64,000 bases of DNA from positions 1-64,000 of the forward strand of contig NZ_CAJXGF010000003.1 of the NCBI RefSeq assembly GCF_913053745.1, given 5' to 3'. Below are positions 41,758-51,154 of this stretch, piece after piece. Made by a program: the position numbers and the translations under genes. The stretch is from an uncultured Nitratireductor sp. GTDB lineage: Bacteria; Pseudomonadota; Alphaproteobacteria; Rhizobiales; Rhizobiaceae. The notes under the pieces were generated by a model. It made no database searches, was not told the DNA's origin, and saw only the letters and a list, made by a program, of their open reading frames with translations. The stretch's first letter is position 1, and every line of letters starts with the position of its first letter.

Positions 41758-43581
41758 ATGTGTGGAATTGTAGGCATTGTCGGACAAGCGCCGGTGGCGC
41801 CGCTTATCGTCGACGCTTTGAAACGGCTTGAGTATCGCGGATACGATTCGGCAGGTGTCGCGACGCTGGATAAAGGAAAGCTCGACCGCCGCCGTGCCGA
41901 GGGAAAGCTTGTCAATCTCGAAAGGCGGCTTGGCGACGATCCCCTCGGCGGAACGATCGGCATCGGCCACACGCGCTGGGCAACCCATGGTGTGCCCAAC
42001 GAAGCCAATGCGCATCCGCATTTCGCCGAGGATGTCGCCGTCGTTCACAACGGCATTATCGAGAATTTCTCCGAACTGCGCGACGAGTTGAAAGCCGATG
42101 GTGTCGTTTTTTCTTCGCAAACCGATACGGAAGTGGTTGCGCATCTGGTGGCAAGGGAACTGAAGAACGGTGCTTCTGCACAGGACGCGGCCTTCGAAGC
42201 ACTGAAGCGATTGCGCGGTGCTTTTGCGCTGGCGATTATGTTTCGCGGCGAAGAGGATCTGATCGTCGGCGCCCGCAACGGTCCGCCGCTCGCCGTGGGG
42301 CATGGCGATGGCGAGATGTATCTTGGCTCCGACGCCATTGCGCTTGCGCCCTTCACCAATGCGATCACCTATCTGGAAGACGGCGACTGGGTGGCGGTGC
42401 GCCGGGGTGGCATGGAAATTTTCGACATGGCGGGCCAGCCGGTGGAGCGCGCGCGCCAACAGTCGGTCGGCACCAGCCTTCTGGTCGACAAGGGCAATCA
42501 CCGGCATTTTATGGAGAAGGAAATCCATGAACAGCCGGAAATGATCTCTCACACGCTCGCCCATTATCTCGATTTTGCCGGTGGCACGGTTGCCGATTTC
42601 GCTCTGCCGTTCGATTTCGCCAAGATCGAGCGCCTTGCGATCTCCGCCTGCGGAACGGCCTATCTTGCCGGTTTGATCGGAAAATACTGGCTCGAGCGCT
42701 ATGCGCGCCTGCCGGTCGACATCGATATTGCTTCCGAGTTCCGGTATCGCGAGATGCCACTGCCGGACAACAGTGCTGCGCTTTTCATCTCGCAATCGGG
42801 CGAGACCGCCGACACGCTTGCTTCCTTGCGCTATTGCCGTGGTGAGGGCATTCCCATAACCGCAATCGTCAACGTTCGTGAATCGACCATTGCGCGCGAG
42901 AGCGACGGCATTTTCCCGACGCTGGCCGGGCCCGAAATCGGTGTTGCTTCAACAAAGGCTTTCACCTGTCAGCTAAGCGTTCTTGCTGCCTTGACGTTGA
43001 AAGCCGCGAAGGCGCGCGGGACGATTTCTGCTGAGGAAGAGAAGGCGCTTGTGCGCCAGCTTTCCGAAGCGCCCCGTTATGCCTCCCAGGCGCTCAAGCT
43101 GAGCTCCGGCATCGAAAAGGTCGCGCGTGAGCTGTCTCACGTTCGTCACGTGCTGTATCTCGGTCGGGATACGAACTATCCCTTGGCGCTGGAAGGCGCA
43201 CTGAAGCTCAAGGAAATCTCCTACATTCACGCGGAGGGCTATGCCGCGGGCGAATTGAAACACGGGCCCATTGCGCTCATAGACGAGCAGATGCCGGTGA
43301 TCGTCATCGCTCCGCATGACCGAATCTTCGAAAAGACTGTCTCCAACATGCAGGAAGTCGCGGCGCGCGGCGGGCGTATCGTCCTCGTAACGGATGAGAA
43401 GGGCGCGAGAAACGCGACGCTGGATACACTTGAGACGATAGTCCTGCCGGACGTACCAGAATTCGTCGCACCCATCGTATACGCTCTTCCCATCCAGATG
43501 CTGGCCTACCATACCGCGGTGATCATGGGCACCGATGTCGATCAGCCGCGCAATCTGGCGAAGTCGGTTACGGTCGAATAA
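41758..43581 (+). CDS. glmS: Glutamine-fructose-6-phosphate aminotransferase (isomerizing)
   Basis: Makes glucosamine-6-phosphate from fructose-6-phosphate and glutamine. 607 residues, the normal length. The N-terminal amidotransferase starts MCGIVGIVG, with the Cys nucleophile exposed after Met removal, and has 'GIGHTRWATHG' and 'VVHNGIIENF'. Two SIS domains follow ('SACGTAYLAG', 'ISQSGETADTLASL', 'AEGYAAGELKHGPIALID') and the usual end 'DQPRNLAKSVTVE'. No glmS ribozyme-like structure was looked for in the 142-bp leader, and none is expected in this group. Confidence 0.97.
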   Translation: MCGIVGIVGQAPVAPLIVDALKRLEYRGYDSAGVATLDKGKLDRRRAEGKLVNLERRLGDDPLGGTIGIGHTRWATHGVPNEANAHPHFAEDVAVVHNGIIENFSELRDELKADGVVFSSQTDTEVVAHLVARELKNGASAQDAAFEALKRLRGAFALAIMFRGEEDLIVGARNGPPLAVGHGDGEMYLGSDAIALAPFTNAITYLEDGDWVAVRRGGMEIFDMAGQPVERARQQSVGTSLLVDKGNHRHFMEKEIHEQPEMISHTLAHYLDFAGGTVADFALPFDFAKIERLAISACGTAYLAGLIGKYWLERYARLPVDIDIASEFRYREMPLPDNSAALFISQSGETADTLASLRYCRGEGIPITAIVNVRESTIARESDGIFPTLAGPEIGVASTKAFTCQLSVLAALTLKAAKARGTISAEEEKALVRQLSEAPRYASQALKLSSGIEKVARELSHVRHVLYLGRDTNYPLALEGALKLKEISYIHAEGYAAGELKHGPIALIDEQMPVIVIAPHDRIFEKTVSNMQEVAARGGRIVLVTDEKGARNATLDTLETIVLPDVPEFVAPIVYALPIQMLAYHTAVIMGTDVDQPRNLAKSVTVE

Positions 43582-43629
43582 CGAAAGAAGGGCTGTCATA
43601 CGGCAGCCCGAATTCCTATTCTATTGTTC

Positions 43630-43663
43630 AGCCTGGTGGCTTAATGTCCACCGGGCTGCTTTT
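43630..43663 (+). terminator. Intrinsic terminator after glmS
   Basis: AGCCTGGTGG and CCACCGGGCT form a 10-bp stem (one G-U), loop of 8 nt, followed by GCTTTT. A smaller hairpin (GGGCTG/CAGCCC, 43590-43609) lies just before it without a T run. Confidence 0.75.
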
Positions 43664-43699
43664 CGTTAAACTGCCAGACTCGAGGCCCGTTTCCGCATC

Positions 43700-44407
43700 A
43701 TGATGACTCGCTTGCGCAATTATTTCCTTACGGGCTTCATTGTCACCGCACCGCTCGCCATCACGGCCTATCTGGCCTGGTCGATGATCGGATGGGTCGA
43801 TTCCTGGGTCAAACCCTACATCCCCTTCCGCTACAATCCCGACAATTATCTGCCGTTCGCCATTCCAGGGTTCGGCTTGATCGTCGCCCTGGTCCTGATC
43901 ACGCTGATCGGCTTTCTGACCGCCAACTTTATCGGTCGAACGATCATCGCCACGGGCGAAAACATACTCGGACGCATGCCGCTGGTGCGCAGTGTCTATC
44001 GTGGTTTGAAGCAGATCCTGGAAACCGTGCTTTCGGAGCGTTCCGATACGTTCAAGAAAGTTGGTCTCATCGAATATCCGCGCGAGGGATTATGGGCGCT
44101 CGTGTTCATCGCCACCGAAACACGCGGCGAAGTACAGGCCGAAGTTGGTGATGAAGCGGGGCAAACCATCGCTGTTTTCCTGCCGACGACTCCGAATCCG
44201 ACATCCGGTTATCTGCTCTTCGTTCCCAAGAAGGATGTCATCGAACTCAAGATGACCGTGGAGGAAGGGGCAAAGCTTGTCATATCCGCAGGGCTCGTCG
44301 CGCCGGAATACCAGGCAAAAACGGCCGCGCTTGCAGCCGAGGCAATGCCTGACACGGGTCAACCCGCGCGCAACAAGCGTATCGCTTCGTCGCGCCCGAA
44401 CAAGTAG
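43700..44407 (+). CDS. DUF502 family membrane protein
   Basis: A 235-residue inner-membrane protein of a widespread family without settled function. Two membrane segments near the N-terminus ('YFLTGFIVTAPLAITAYLAW' and 'GFGLIVALVLITLIGFLTAN'), then 'RMPLVRSVYRGLKQILETVL' and 'VFLPTTPNPTSGYLLFVP', the family hallmarks. Convergent with recG; the last 49 bp of the two genes overlap. Confidence 0.93.
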   Translation: MMTRLRNYFLTGFIVTAPLAITAYLAWSMIGWVDSWVKPYIPFRYNPDNYLPFAIPGFGLIVALVLITLIGFLTANFIGRTIIATGENILGRMPLVRSVYRGLKQILETVLSERSDTFKKVGLIEYPREGLWALVFIATETRGEVQAEVGDEAGQTIAVFLPTTPNPTSGYLLFVPKKDVIELKMTVEEGAKLVISAGLVAPEYQAKTAALAAEAMPDTGQPARNKRIASSRPNK

Positions 44408-46467
44408 AGAAGCAGCCGGAGCGCCTGGCCACGCTGTGTCTGAAGTTCGGGGTCGCGTGAGAGAATCAGACGAGCATCGTCGCGTGCGGCCTGCAGCAAA
44501 TCGACATGTGCCTCGATCCGCGCGACGCGAAAACCCGGCGTGCCGGATTGCTTCGTGCCCAGAAGATCGCCTTCGCCACGCAGTTTGAGATCTTCTTCGG
44601 CAATGACGAACCCGTCTTCCGTTTCGCGCATCACCTCCAGCCGCCGGGTTGCGGTCTGGCCGAGCGGCCCCTTGTAGACCAGCACGCAGGAGGAGGCGAG
44701 TTCGCCGCGCCCGACGCGCCCGCGCAACTGATGAAGCTGTGCGAGACCGAAACGCTCTGCATGTTCGATAACGATGATCGTCGCGTCGGGCACATCCACG
44801 CCCACCTCGACCACGGTCGTGCCGACCAGAATTCGCGTTTCGCCGGTCTTGAAGGCACGCATGGCTTCATCTTTCTCGATCGGTTTCATGCGCCCATGGA
44901 TAAGTCCCGCGGCATCGCCGAAAACCTTTTGAAGCGAAGCGTGCCGATCCTCCGCCGACATCAGTTCGAGCTGTTCGGATTCTTCGACGAGCGGGCAGAT
45001 CCAATAGACTTTCTGCCCCTCTGAAAGCGCTGTTCTCAGCCGTTCTACCAGTTGCGGCAAACGTTCCACCGGTAGCGTCACCGTACGGATCGGTTGACGT
45101 CCAGCCGGCTTTTCGGTCAGGCGCGATACATCCATGTCGCCAAACGCCGAGAGCACGAGAGTGCGCGGGATCGGGGTTGCTGTCATGACAAGCATGTCCG
45201 GAGCGTTGCCCTTGGCGGTTATCGCCAGTCTCTGATGCACGCCGAAGCGGTGCTGCTCGTCGACCACTGCAAGAGAAAGATCCGCGAATTGCACGCTTTC
45301 TTGAAAAAGGGCATGGGTTCCGATCACGAAATCGACGACCCCAGAGGCGATCTGGTCGAGAATGCGCTGGCGCTCCTTGCCTTTCTCACGCCCTGTCAGG
45401 ACCGCGACACTGAGACCGGCGGCCTCTGCCAAGGGGGTTATTGTCGCTGCGTGTTGGCGGGCGAGAATTTCCGTCGGAGCCATAAGGGCCGACTGACCTT
45501 GCGCCTCGGCGGCACGGGCCATGGCGAGCAATGCCACGACGGTCTTGCCTGCGCCGACATCTCCCTGAAGAAGACGCACCATGCGCTCCGAACTTGCGAG
45601 ATCGGCATGTATGTCGCGCACCGCGTTCTCTTGCGCGCCCGTCAACTTATAGGGCAGGGCGGTTCGGATCTTATGTTCGAAGCGGCCATCGCCGATCAGA
45701 GGGCGACCCGAGAGGCGTTTTACCTTCGCGCGCACCAGCGCAAGCGAAAGCTGTCCGGCCAGAAATTCGTCATAGGCGATGCGTCGCCAAAACGGGCTTT
45801 CAGGCTGAACGTCCTCGGGCGTTTCAGGGTCGTGGAGCCTATGCAACGCATGTGAAAATGACGGCAGCCTGTTTCGCGAAATGAATGTTTCGTCCTGCCA
45901 TTCCGGCAGGTTCGGCAGCCGCTCCAGCGATTGTGCAATGGCGCGGCGCAGGATTTTCGACGAAAGGCCGGCCGTCAGTGGATAGACCGGCTCGAGCGTC
46001 GGCAATGTATGCGCTTCGGCTGCCGGCACGATGAAATCGGGATGCACCATCGATGCACGACCGTTGAACCACTCCATCCGGCCGCTCACCAGAACCTGCC
46101 CGCCTTCCGGGAGAATTTTCTCGATCCACGGCGCGCGTGCGTGGAAGAAGGTGAGGGAGATCTCGCCGGTTTCGTCGAAGGCGAAGACCCGGTAGGGGAC
46201 ATTCTTGCGGCCGGGCGGTGTGGGATGGTGGCGCCCCACGGTGACGTCCAGTGTAACGATGCCGCCTTCCTGGGCGTTGGCGATGCCGGGGCGGTTTCGC
46301 CGATCTATAAGTGAATGGGGGAGTACGAACAGCAGGTCGCCGACCCGCAAGGCGCGGCCAGACGCGTCCCCCGGGACGATATTCGCGAGAAGATCGGCAA
46401 GCTTCGCGCCCACACCGTCGAGGGCGGTCACCGGGGCGAATAGGGGATCGAGAAGCGAAGGGCGCAT
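44359..46467 (-). CDS. recG: ATP-dependent DNA helicase RecG
   Basis: Remodels stalled replication forks and Holliday junctions. 702 residues from the ATG at 46467 (MRPSLLDPLFAPVTALDGVG), the conserved start. N-terminal wedge/OB domain to about 260, then helicase motifs: 'LLQGDVGAGKTVVAL' (Walker A), 'VVDEQHRFGVHQR' (DEQH), '[10 protein letters not shown]', and '[15 protein letters not shown]' (motif VI). Divergent from sdhE across 106 bp and convergent with the DUF502 gene. Confidence 0.97.
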   Translation of the reverse strand: MRPSLLDPLFAPVTALDGVGAKLADLLANIVPGDASGRALRVGDLLFVLPHSLIDRRNRPGIANAQEGGIVTLDVTVGRHHPTPPGRKNVPYRVFAFDETGEISLTFFHARAPWIEKILPEGGQVLVSGRMEWFNGRASMVHPDFIVPAAEAHTLPTLEPVYPLTAGLSSKILRRAIAQSLERLPNLPEWQDETFISRNRLPSFSHALHRLHDPETPEDVQPESPFWRRIAYDEFLAGQLSLALVRAKVKRLSGRPLIGDGRFEHKIRTALPYKLTGAQENAVRDIHADLASSERMVRLLQGDVGAGKTVVALLAMARAAEAQGQSALMAPTEILARQHAATITPLAEAAGLSVAVLTGREKGKERQRILDQIASGVVDFVIGTHALFQESVQFADLSLAVVDEQHRFGVHQRLAITAKGNAPDMLVMTATPIPRTLVLSAFGDMDVSRLTEKPAGRQPIRTVTLPVERLPQLVERLRTALSEGQKVYWICPLVEESEQLELMSAEDRHASLQKVFGDAAGLIHGRMKPIEKDEAMRAFKTGETRILVGTTVVEVGVDVPDATIIVIEHAERFGLAQLHQLRGRVGRGELASSCVLVYKGPLGQTATRRLEVMRETEDGFVIAEEDLKLRGEGDLLGTKQSGTPGFRVARIEAHVDLLQAARDDARLILSRDPELQTQRGQALRLLLYLFGRDEAIRLLRAG

Positions 46468-46573
46468 GATGTCATGATTAAAGCGCAAATTCGACGACGC
46501 AAGGCTGACAGACGCTCATGCACACGCTATATCCGCCCGGGCGATCGACGCCGCATACCACGAAGGCGAAACC

Positions 46574-46852
46574 ATGACAGGCACCACCCGCTCCAGCCAC
46601 GATCTAGACCCGCGCCGTCGCCGTGCGCTTGTGCGCTCCTGGAGACGGGGAACGCGCGAGATGGACCTTGTGCTCGGCGGTTTCGCCGATGCCGAGATCG
46701 ACCGGCTGACAGATGAAGAAATGGATCAGCTCGAGGCCATCCTGGACATCCCGGACACGCAACTTTTCAAATGGGTAACGGGCGAGGCGGCGCTCCCGCG
46801 GGAATACGACACCCCTTTGTGGGCGCGTATAACCGCGTCGCGGGGACACTGA
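46574..46852 (+). CDS. sdhE: Succinate dehydrogenase assembly factor 2 / FAD assembly factor
   Basis: Helps covalent attachment of FAD to SdhA. 92 residues, the usual size. The family motif is present as 'RSWRRGTREMDLVLGGFAD' (RGxxE), followed by 'LTDEEMDQLEAILDIPDTQLFKWVTGE'. The recG-sdhE-mfd order is common in alphaproteobacteria. mfd starts 12 bp downstream. Confidence 0.93.
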   Translation: MTGTTRSSHDLDPRRRRALVRSWRRGTREMDLVLGGFADAEIDRLTDEEMDQLEAILDIPDTQLFKWVTGEAALPREYDTPLWARITASRGH

Positions 46853-46864
46853 GGCACGACGCTG

Positions 46865-49800
46865 ATGAGCCTTATGGATGTTTTGAAACTGCCGCGCGAG
46901 GGCGCTGGCGCTCTGACCGTGGATGGTGTCGCCGACGGTTTTGAGGCCTTTGCGCTGAGCGTGGTGGCGCGCGAGGTGGCACCCGACGGTCCGACGATCT
47001 TCGTTCTCCGCGACGGGCAGCGTCTGCCGGCGCTCGTCGATACGCTACGGTTTGCCGATCCTGGATTGCCCGTTCTGGACCTGCCGGCCTGGGATTGCTT
47101 GCCGTATGATCGTGTGTCGCCGGGGGGAGATGCGGCCGCTCGGCGACTTGCGGCGATGGGTGCCATGGCCGAGCTTCGCAGGGTGCCGCATCGCGCGATC
47201 GTGATCGTCAGTGCCAATGCGCTTTTGCAGCGCATGCCCCCGGCGGATCAGATCGGCGCTCAGGGCTTTTTTGCGCGCCCCGGAAATCAAGTAAACATGA
47301 CCGCGCTTACAGGAAGGCTGGAAACGAGCGGTTTCGAACGTGTGTCCACCGTTCGCGACGTTGGCGAATATGCGGTGCGCGGCGGTATTCTCGATCTATT
47401 CGCCCCCGGCTGGGATGAGGCGCTGCGGCTCGACTTCTTCGGCGACACACTCGAATCGGTCCGCGCCTTCGATGTGGCGACCCAGCGCACCGTTGGCCAG
47501 CGCACCGAAGTTGCACTTCAGGCGATGAGCGAGATCACACTTACGTCTGATGTGATCAGCCGGTTTCGGCGCAACTATATCGAGACTTTTGGTGCGCCCT
47601 CGCGCGACGATGCGCTTTATACGGCCGTTACCGAGGGGCGACGTTTTGCCGGTATGGAGCACTGGCTTCCATTGTTTCACGAACGCCTTGAAAGCGTCCT
47701 CGATTACCTTCCTGAAGCACCTGTGGTGTTCGATCATTTGGCCGAAGAGGCGCTCGGTGAGCGTCATGCACTGGTTGTCGATCATTACGAGGCCCGTCGC
47801 GTGCAGATGGAGGGAAGCGAGTTGGGCGGTGCGGTTCCCTACAAACCCGTTGCACCCCAGACTCTCTATCTCGACCCGGATGAGGTGCGTGCGGCGGCGA
47901 GTGCCAGACGCGTGATCCACTTTACGCCGTTTGCAACGCCGGAGACCGGCAAATCGCGCGTTTATCACGCCGGGGCGATGGCTGGGCGCAACTTTGCCGA
48001 GGAACGTGCCGATCCCAATGCCAATGTTTTCGACCATGCCGTCAAGCACATCGGTGCGCTGCGCGCCAATGGCAAGCGTGTGTTGATTGCCGGTTGGACT
48101 GAGGGTTCTGCCGAGCGTCTTTCGCAGATTCTCGCCGAACACAGTTTGGGCAATGTCGCGCGTGTCGACACCCTGGCGGAGCTGGAAAAGCGTCCGCAAG
48201 AGCAGGCCGGAATCGGTATTCTCCCGTTGGAAGCCGGTTTCGAGACGGCGCGATTTGCCGTTATAGGCGAACAGGATATTCTCGGCGATCGTTTGGTACG
48301 CCGTGCGAAGAAGCGCAAGAAAGCGTCCGATTTCATCGCCGAAATTGCCGCGCTTTCGGCCGGCGATATCGTTGTTCATGCCGATCACGGGATCGGACGG
48401 TTTATCGGCCTCAAGACCATCGAGGCTATGGGTGCCCCGCATGATTGCCTCGAATTGCGCTATGCGGGTGACGACCGGCTTTTCCTGCCGGTCGAGAACA
48501 TCGAACTCTTGTCACGCTATGGCTCCGACGGGCCGGACACAATGCTTGACAAGCTTGGCGGTGTCGCCTGGCAGTCACGCAAAGCGAAGCTCAAGAAGAA
48601 GCTTCTGGAAATGGCTGGGCATCTTATCCGCATTGCCGCGGAACGTGAAATGCGCCCCGGCGTGAAGCTTGCGCCGCCCGACGGTCTCTATGGGGAGTTT
48701 GCCGCGCGTTTTCCCTATGAGGAGACGGACGATCAGCAGACAGCCATCGACGCCGTGATCGACGATTTGAGCTCCGGGCGGCCCATGGACCGGCTGATTT
48801 GTGGCGATGTGGGGTTCGGAAAGACGGAGGTCGCCCTGCGTGCTGCGTTCGTCGCAGCCATGGAAGGGCTGCAAGTTGCGATCGTTGTTCCCACCACGCT
48901 TCTTGCCCGACAGCATTTCAAAACGTTTCGCGACCGGTTCGCCGGCCTGCCACTGCGTGTGCGTCAGGCATCCCGGCTTGTCGGGTCGAAAGAGCTTTCC
49001 GAGACCAAGAAGGGGCTTACGGACGGTACGGTCGACATCGTTGTAGGCACGCATGCGCTTCTGGGCAATTCCGTTACATTCAAGAATCTCGGCCTTCTCA
49101 TCATCGATGAGGAGCAGCATTTCGGTGTCAAGCACAAGGAACGTTTGAAGGATCTGAAGTCGGACATTCACGTTTTGACGCTCTCGGCCACCCCGATCCC
49201 GCGAACCCTGCAGCTTGCACTGACCGGTGTGCGCGAGCTGTCGCTCATAACGACGGCGCCTATGGACCGTATGGCCGTGCGCAGCTTTATCTCTCCGGTC
49301 GATCCGCTGGTCATACGAGAGACGCTTTTGCGAGAGCGCTATCGTGGCGGGCAGAGTTTTTACGTCGTCCCGCGCACCTCCGATCTGGCCGAGGTGCGCG
49401 ACTTTCTGAACGAACATGTGCCCGAACTGAAAGTGGCCACGGCGCATGGGCAGCTACCGCCCGGCGAACTCGATGACATCATGAACGCGTTCTACGATGG
49501 GCAGTACGATGTTCTTCTATCGACGACGATTGTTGAATCGGGCCTCGACATTCCCACCGCCAACACGCTGATCGTTCACCGCGCGGATATGTTCGGTCTC
49601 GCGCAGCTCTATCAGTTGCGAGGTCGCGTTGGCCGTTCCAAGGTGCGCGCCTATGCTCTCTTCACCCTTCCGCCCAATCGGACACTCACGACTACGGCCG
49701 AACGGCGGCTCAAGGTTCTGCAATCGCTCGACACACTTGGCGCGGGATTCCAGCTTGCAAGTCACGATCTCGATATTCGCGGTGCCGGCAATTTGCTCGG

Positions 49801-50368
49801 CGAGGAACAGTCGGGGCATATCAAGGAGGTCGGCTACGAGCTTTATCAGCAGATGCTGGAGGAAGCGGTTGCCGAGTTGAAGGGTTCAGAGGAGGCCGCC
49901 GACACAGGCTGGTCGCCGCAGATCACCGTCGGAACCGCAGTGATGATACCCGAAAACTATGTTTCGGATCTCCAGTTGAGGCTTGGCCTCTACCGTCGCA
50001 TTGCCGAATTGGAAACGCCGGAGGAGATTGACGCTTTCGGTGCGGAATTGATCGACCGTTTCGGTGCCCTTCCGCAAGAAGTTGAGCATCTCCTCAAGAT
50101 TGTCTTCATCAAGGCACTTTGCCGCAAAGCCAATGTGGAGAAGCTGGATGCCGGCCCGAAGGGCGTTGTGGCACATTTCCGCAATCAGGAGTTTCCGGAT
50201 CCGGTGGGGCTTGTGCGTTTCATCGGCGAGCAGGGTTCACTTGCCAAGATACGACCCGATCAGAGCATCGTTTTTATCCGCGACTGGCCGACGCCCGAGA
50301 AACGACTTGCAGGCGCTGCTGTCATCATGACGCAACTTGTGCGACTGATCGACAAAAAGGCAGCCTAG
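46865..50368 (+). CDS. mfd: Transcription-repair coupling factor
   Basis: Removes stalled RNA polymerase from damaged DNA and recruits UvrA. 1167 residues, full length. UvrB-like N-terminal region ('[14 protein letters not shown]', '[17 protein letters not shown]'-like block), RNA-polymerase interaction domain with '[17 protein letters not shown]', then RecG-like motor: '[18 protein letters not shown]', '[18 protein letters not shown]', '[14 protein letters not shown]', '[15 protein letters not shown]', and the C-terminal D7 domain. The 93 bp after it, before the FrnE-like gene, are AT-rich with no clear hairpin. Confidence 0.98.
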   Translation: MSLMDVLKLPREGAGALTVDGVADGFEAFALSVVAREVAPDGPTIFVLRDGQRLPALVDTLRFADPGLPVLDLPAWDCLPYDRVSPGGDAAARRLAAMGAMAELRRVPHRAIVIVSANALLQRMPPADQIGAQGFFARPGNQVNMTALTGRLETSGFERVSTVRDVGEYAVRGGILDLFAPGWDEALRLDFFGDTLESVRAFDVATQRTVGQRTEVALQAMSEITLTSDVISRFRRNYIETFGAPSRDDALYTAVTEGRRFAGMEHWLPLFHERLESVLDYLPEAPVVFDHLAEEALGERHALVVDHYEARRVQMEGSELGGAVPYKPVAPQTLYLDPDEVRAAASARRVIHFTPFATPETGKSRVYHAGAMAGRNFAEERADPNANVFDHAVKHIGALRANGKRVLIAGWTEGSAERLSQILAEHSLGNVARVDTLAELEKRPQEQAGIGILPLEAGFETARFAVIGEQDILGDRLVRRAKKRKKASDFIAEIAALSAGDIVVHADHGIGRFIGLKTIEAMGAPHDCLELRYAGDDRLFLPVENIELLSRYGSDGPDTMLDKLGGVAWQSRKAKLKKKLLEMAGHLIRIAAEREMRPGVKLAPPDGLYGEFAARFPYEETDDQQTAIDAVIDDLSSGRPMDRLICGDVGFGKTEVALRAAFVAAMEGLQVAIVVPTTLLARQHFKTFRDRFAGLPLRVRQASRLVGSKELSETKKGLTDGTVDIVVGTHALLGNSVTFKNLGLLIIDEEQHFGVKHKERLKDLKSDIHVLTLSATPIPRTLQLALTGVRELSLITTAPMDRMAVRSFISPVDPLVIRETLLRERYRGGQSFYVVPRTSDLAEVRDFLNEHVPELKVATAHGQLPPGELDDIMNAFYDGQYDVLLSTTIVESGLDIPTANTLIVHRADMFGLAQLYQLRGRVGRSKVRAYALFTLPPNRTLTTTAERRLKVLQSLDTLGAGFQLASHDLDIRGAGNLLGEEQSGHIKEVGYELYQQMLEEAVAELKGSEEAADTGWSPQITVGTAVMIPENYVSDLQLRLGLYRRIAELETPEEIDAFGAELIDRFGALPQEVEHLLKIVFIKALCRKANVEKLDAGPKGVVAHFRNQEFPDPVGLVRFIGEQGSLAKIRPDQSIVFIRDWPTPEKRLAGAAVIMTQLVRLIDKKAA

Positions 50369-50461
50369 CAGAACAGTCGACACGAAGACAAAGAAAAAGA
50401 ACTAAAATCAACATTTTATGATTTTTCTCTAAGGTGGTGGTTTCACAGCGGGCTGAAAAAC

Positions 50462-51145
50462 TCAGGTCTGATCCTTTTGCAAAGTGCCGTCGGCCTTTGC
50501 TTGAGCGACCTGACGGACGGCGTCCGCGAGCGTCGCAGCCTCCTGCGCTCCCACCACCGCATAACGCCCCTCGAGCAGAAAGCAGGGCACGCCGGTAACA
50601 CCCATTTGCTGCGCCGTCGCGATTTCCTGTTCGACCTCGGCTTTGTCGGCATCCGTTGCAAGCAGCGTTTCCACCACGGCGGCGTCCATGCCCGCATCCT
50701 TCGCGGCTTCGATCAGAATGGCGGGATCGCCGATGTTCATGCCTTTTTCGAAATAAAGTGCGAAAAGGATACCGACGAGACCGTCCTGGACACCTGGTTC
50801 CGCCGTTGCCGCCCAGCGGATCGCTCGATGCGCGTTCAGCGTATTGGGGGCGGTCTCGATTGCATCGAAATCGAAAGCGATGCCTTCGGCCTGTCCAACC
50901 GCGCTGATTTGCTCGTGCATCTGACGAATACGCGCCTCGTCGCCAAACTTGTCGGTCAGATAAGCGTGGCGGCTTTTGCCTTCGGGCGGAATTGTCGGGT
51001 CAAGCTGAAACGGGCGCCAGCGCAAATCCACGGCCACTTCGGGCGCCGCCTCCAGAGCTTTTTCGAGGCGCGCGCGACCGATGTAGCACCAGGGGCAGAC
51101 GACGTCGGAAACGACGTCGATGGTGATGGGGAGGGGATGCGCCAT
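50462..51145 (-). CDS. DsbA-family thioredoxin-like oxidoreductase, FrnE-like
   Basis: A 227-residue cytoplasmic protein (no signal peptide) with a thioredoxin fold. The active site is 'VCPWCYIGRARLEKAL' (CPWC) near residue 17. 'GVTGVPCFLLEGRYAVVGAQ' near the C-terminus holds the cis-proline region. These are features of the FrnE subgroup, thought to act in thiol redox or stress resistance. It lies 9 bp after the solute-binding protein gene on the same strand. Confidence 0.92.
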   Translation of the reverse strand: MAHPLPITIDVVSDVVCPWCYIGRARLEKALEAAPEVAVDLRWRPFQLDPTIPPEGKSRHAYLTDKFGDEARIRQMHEQISAVGQAEGIAFDFDAIETAPNTLNAHRAIRWAATAEPGVQDGLVGILFALYFEKGMNIGDPAILIEAAKDAGMDAAVVETLLATDADKAEVEQEIATAQQMGVTGVPCFLLEGRYAVVGAQEAATLADAVRQVAQAKADGTLQKDQT

Positions 51146-51154
51146 GGTTTCTGC

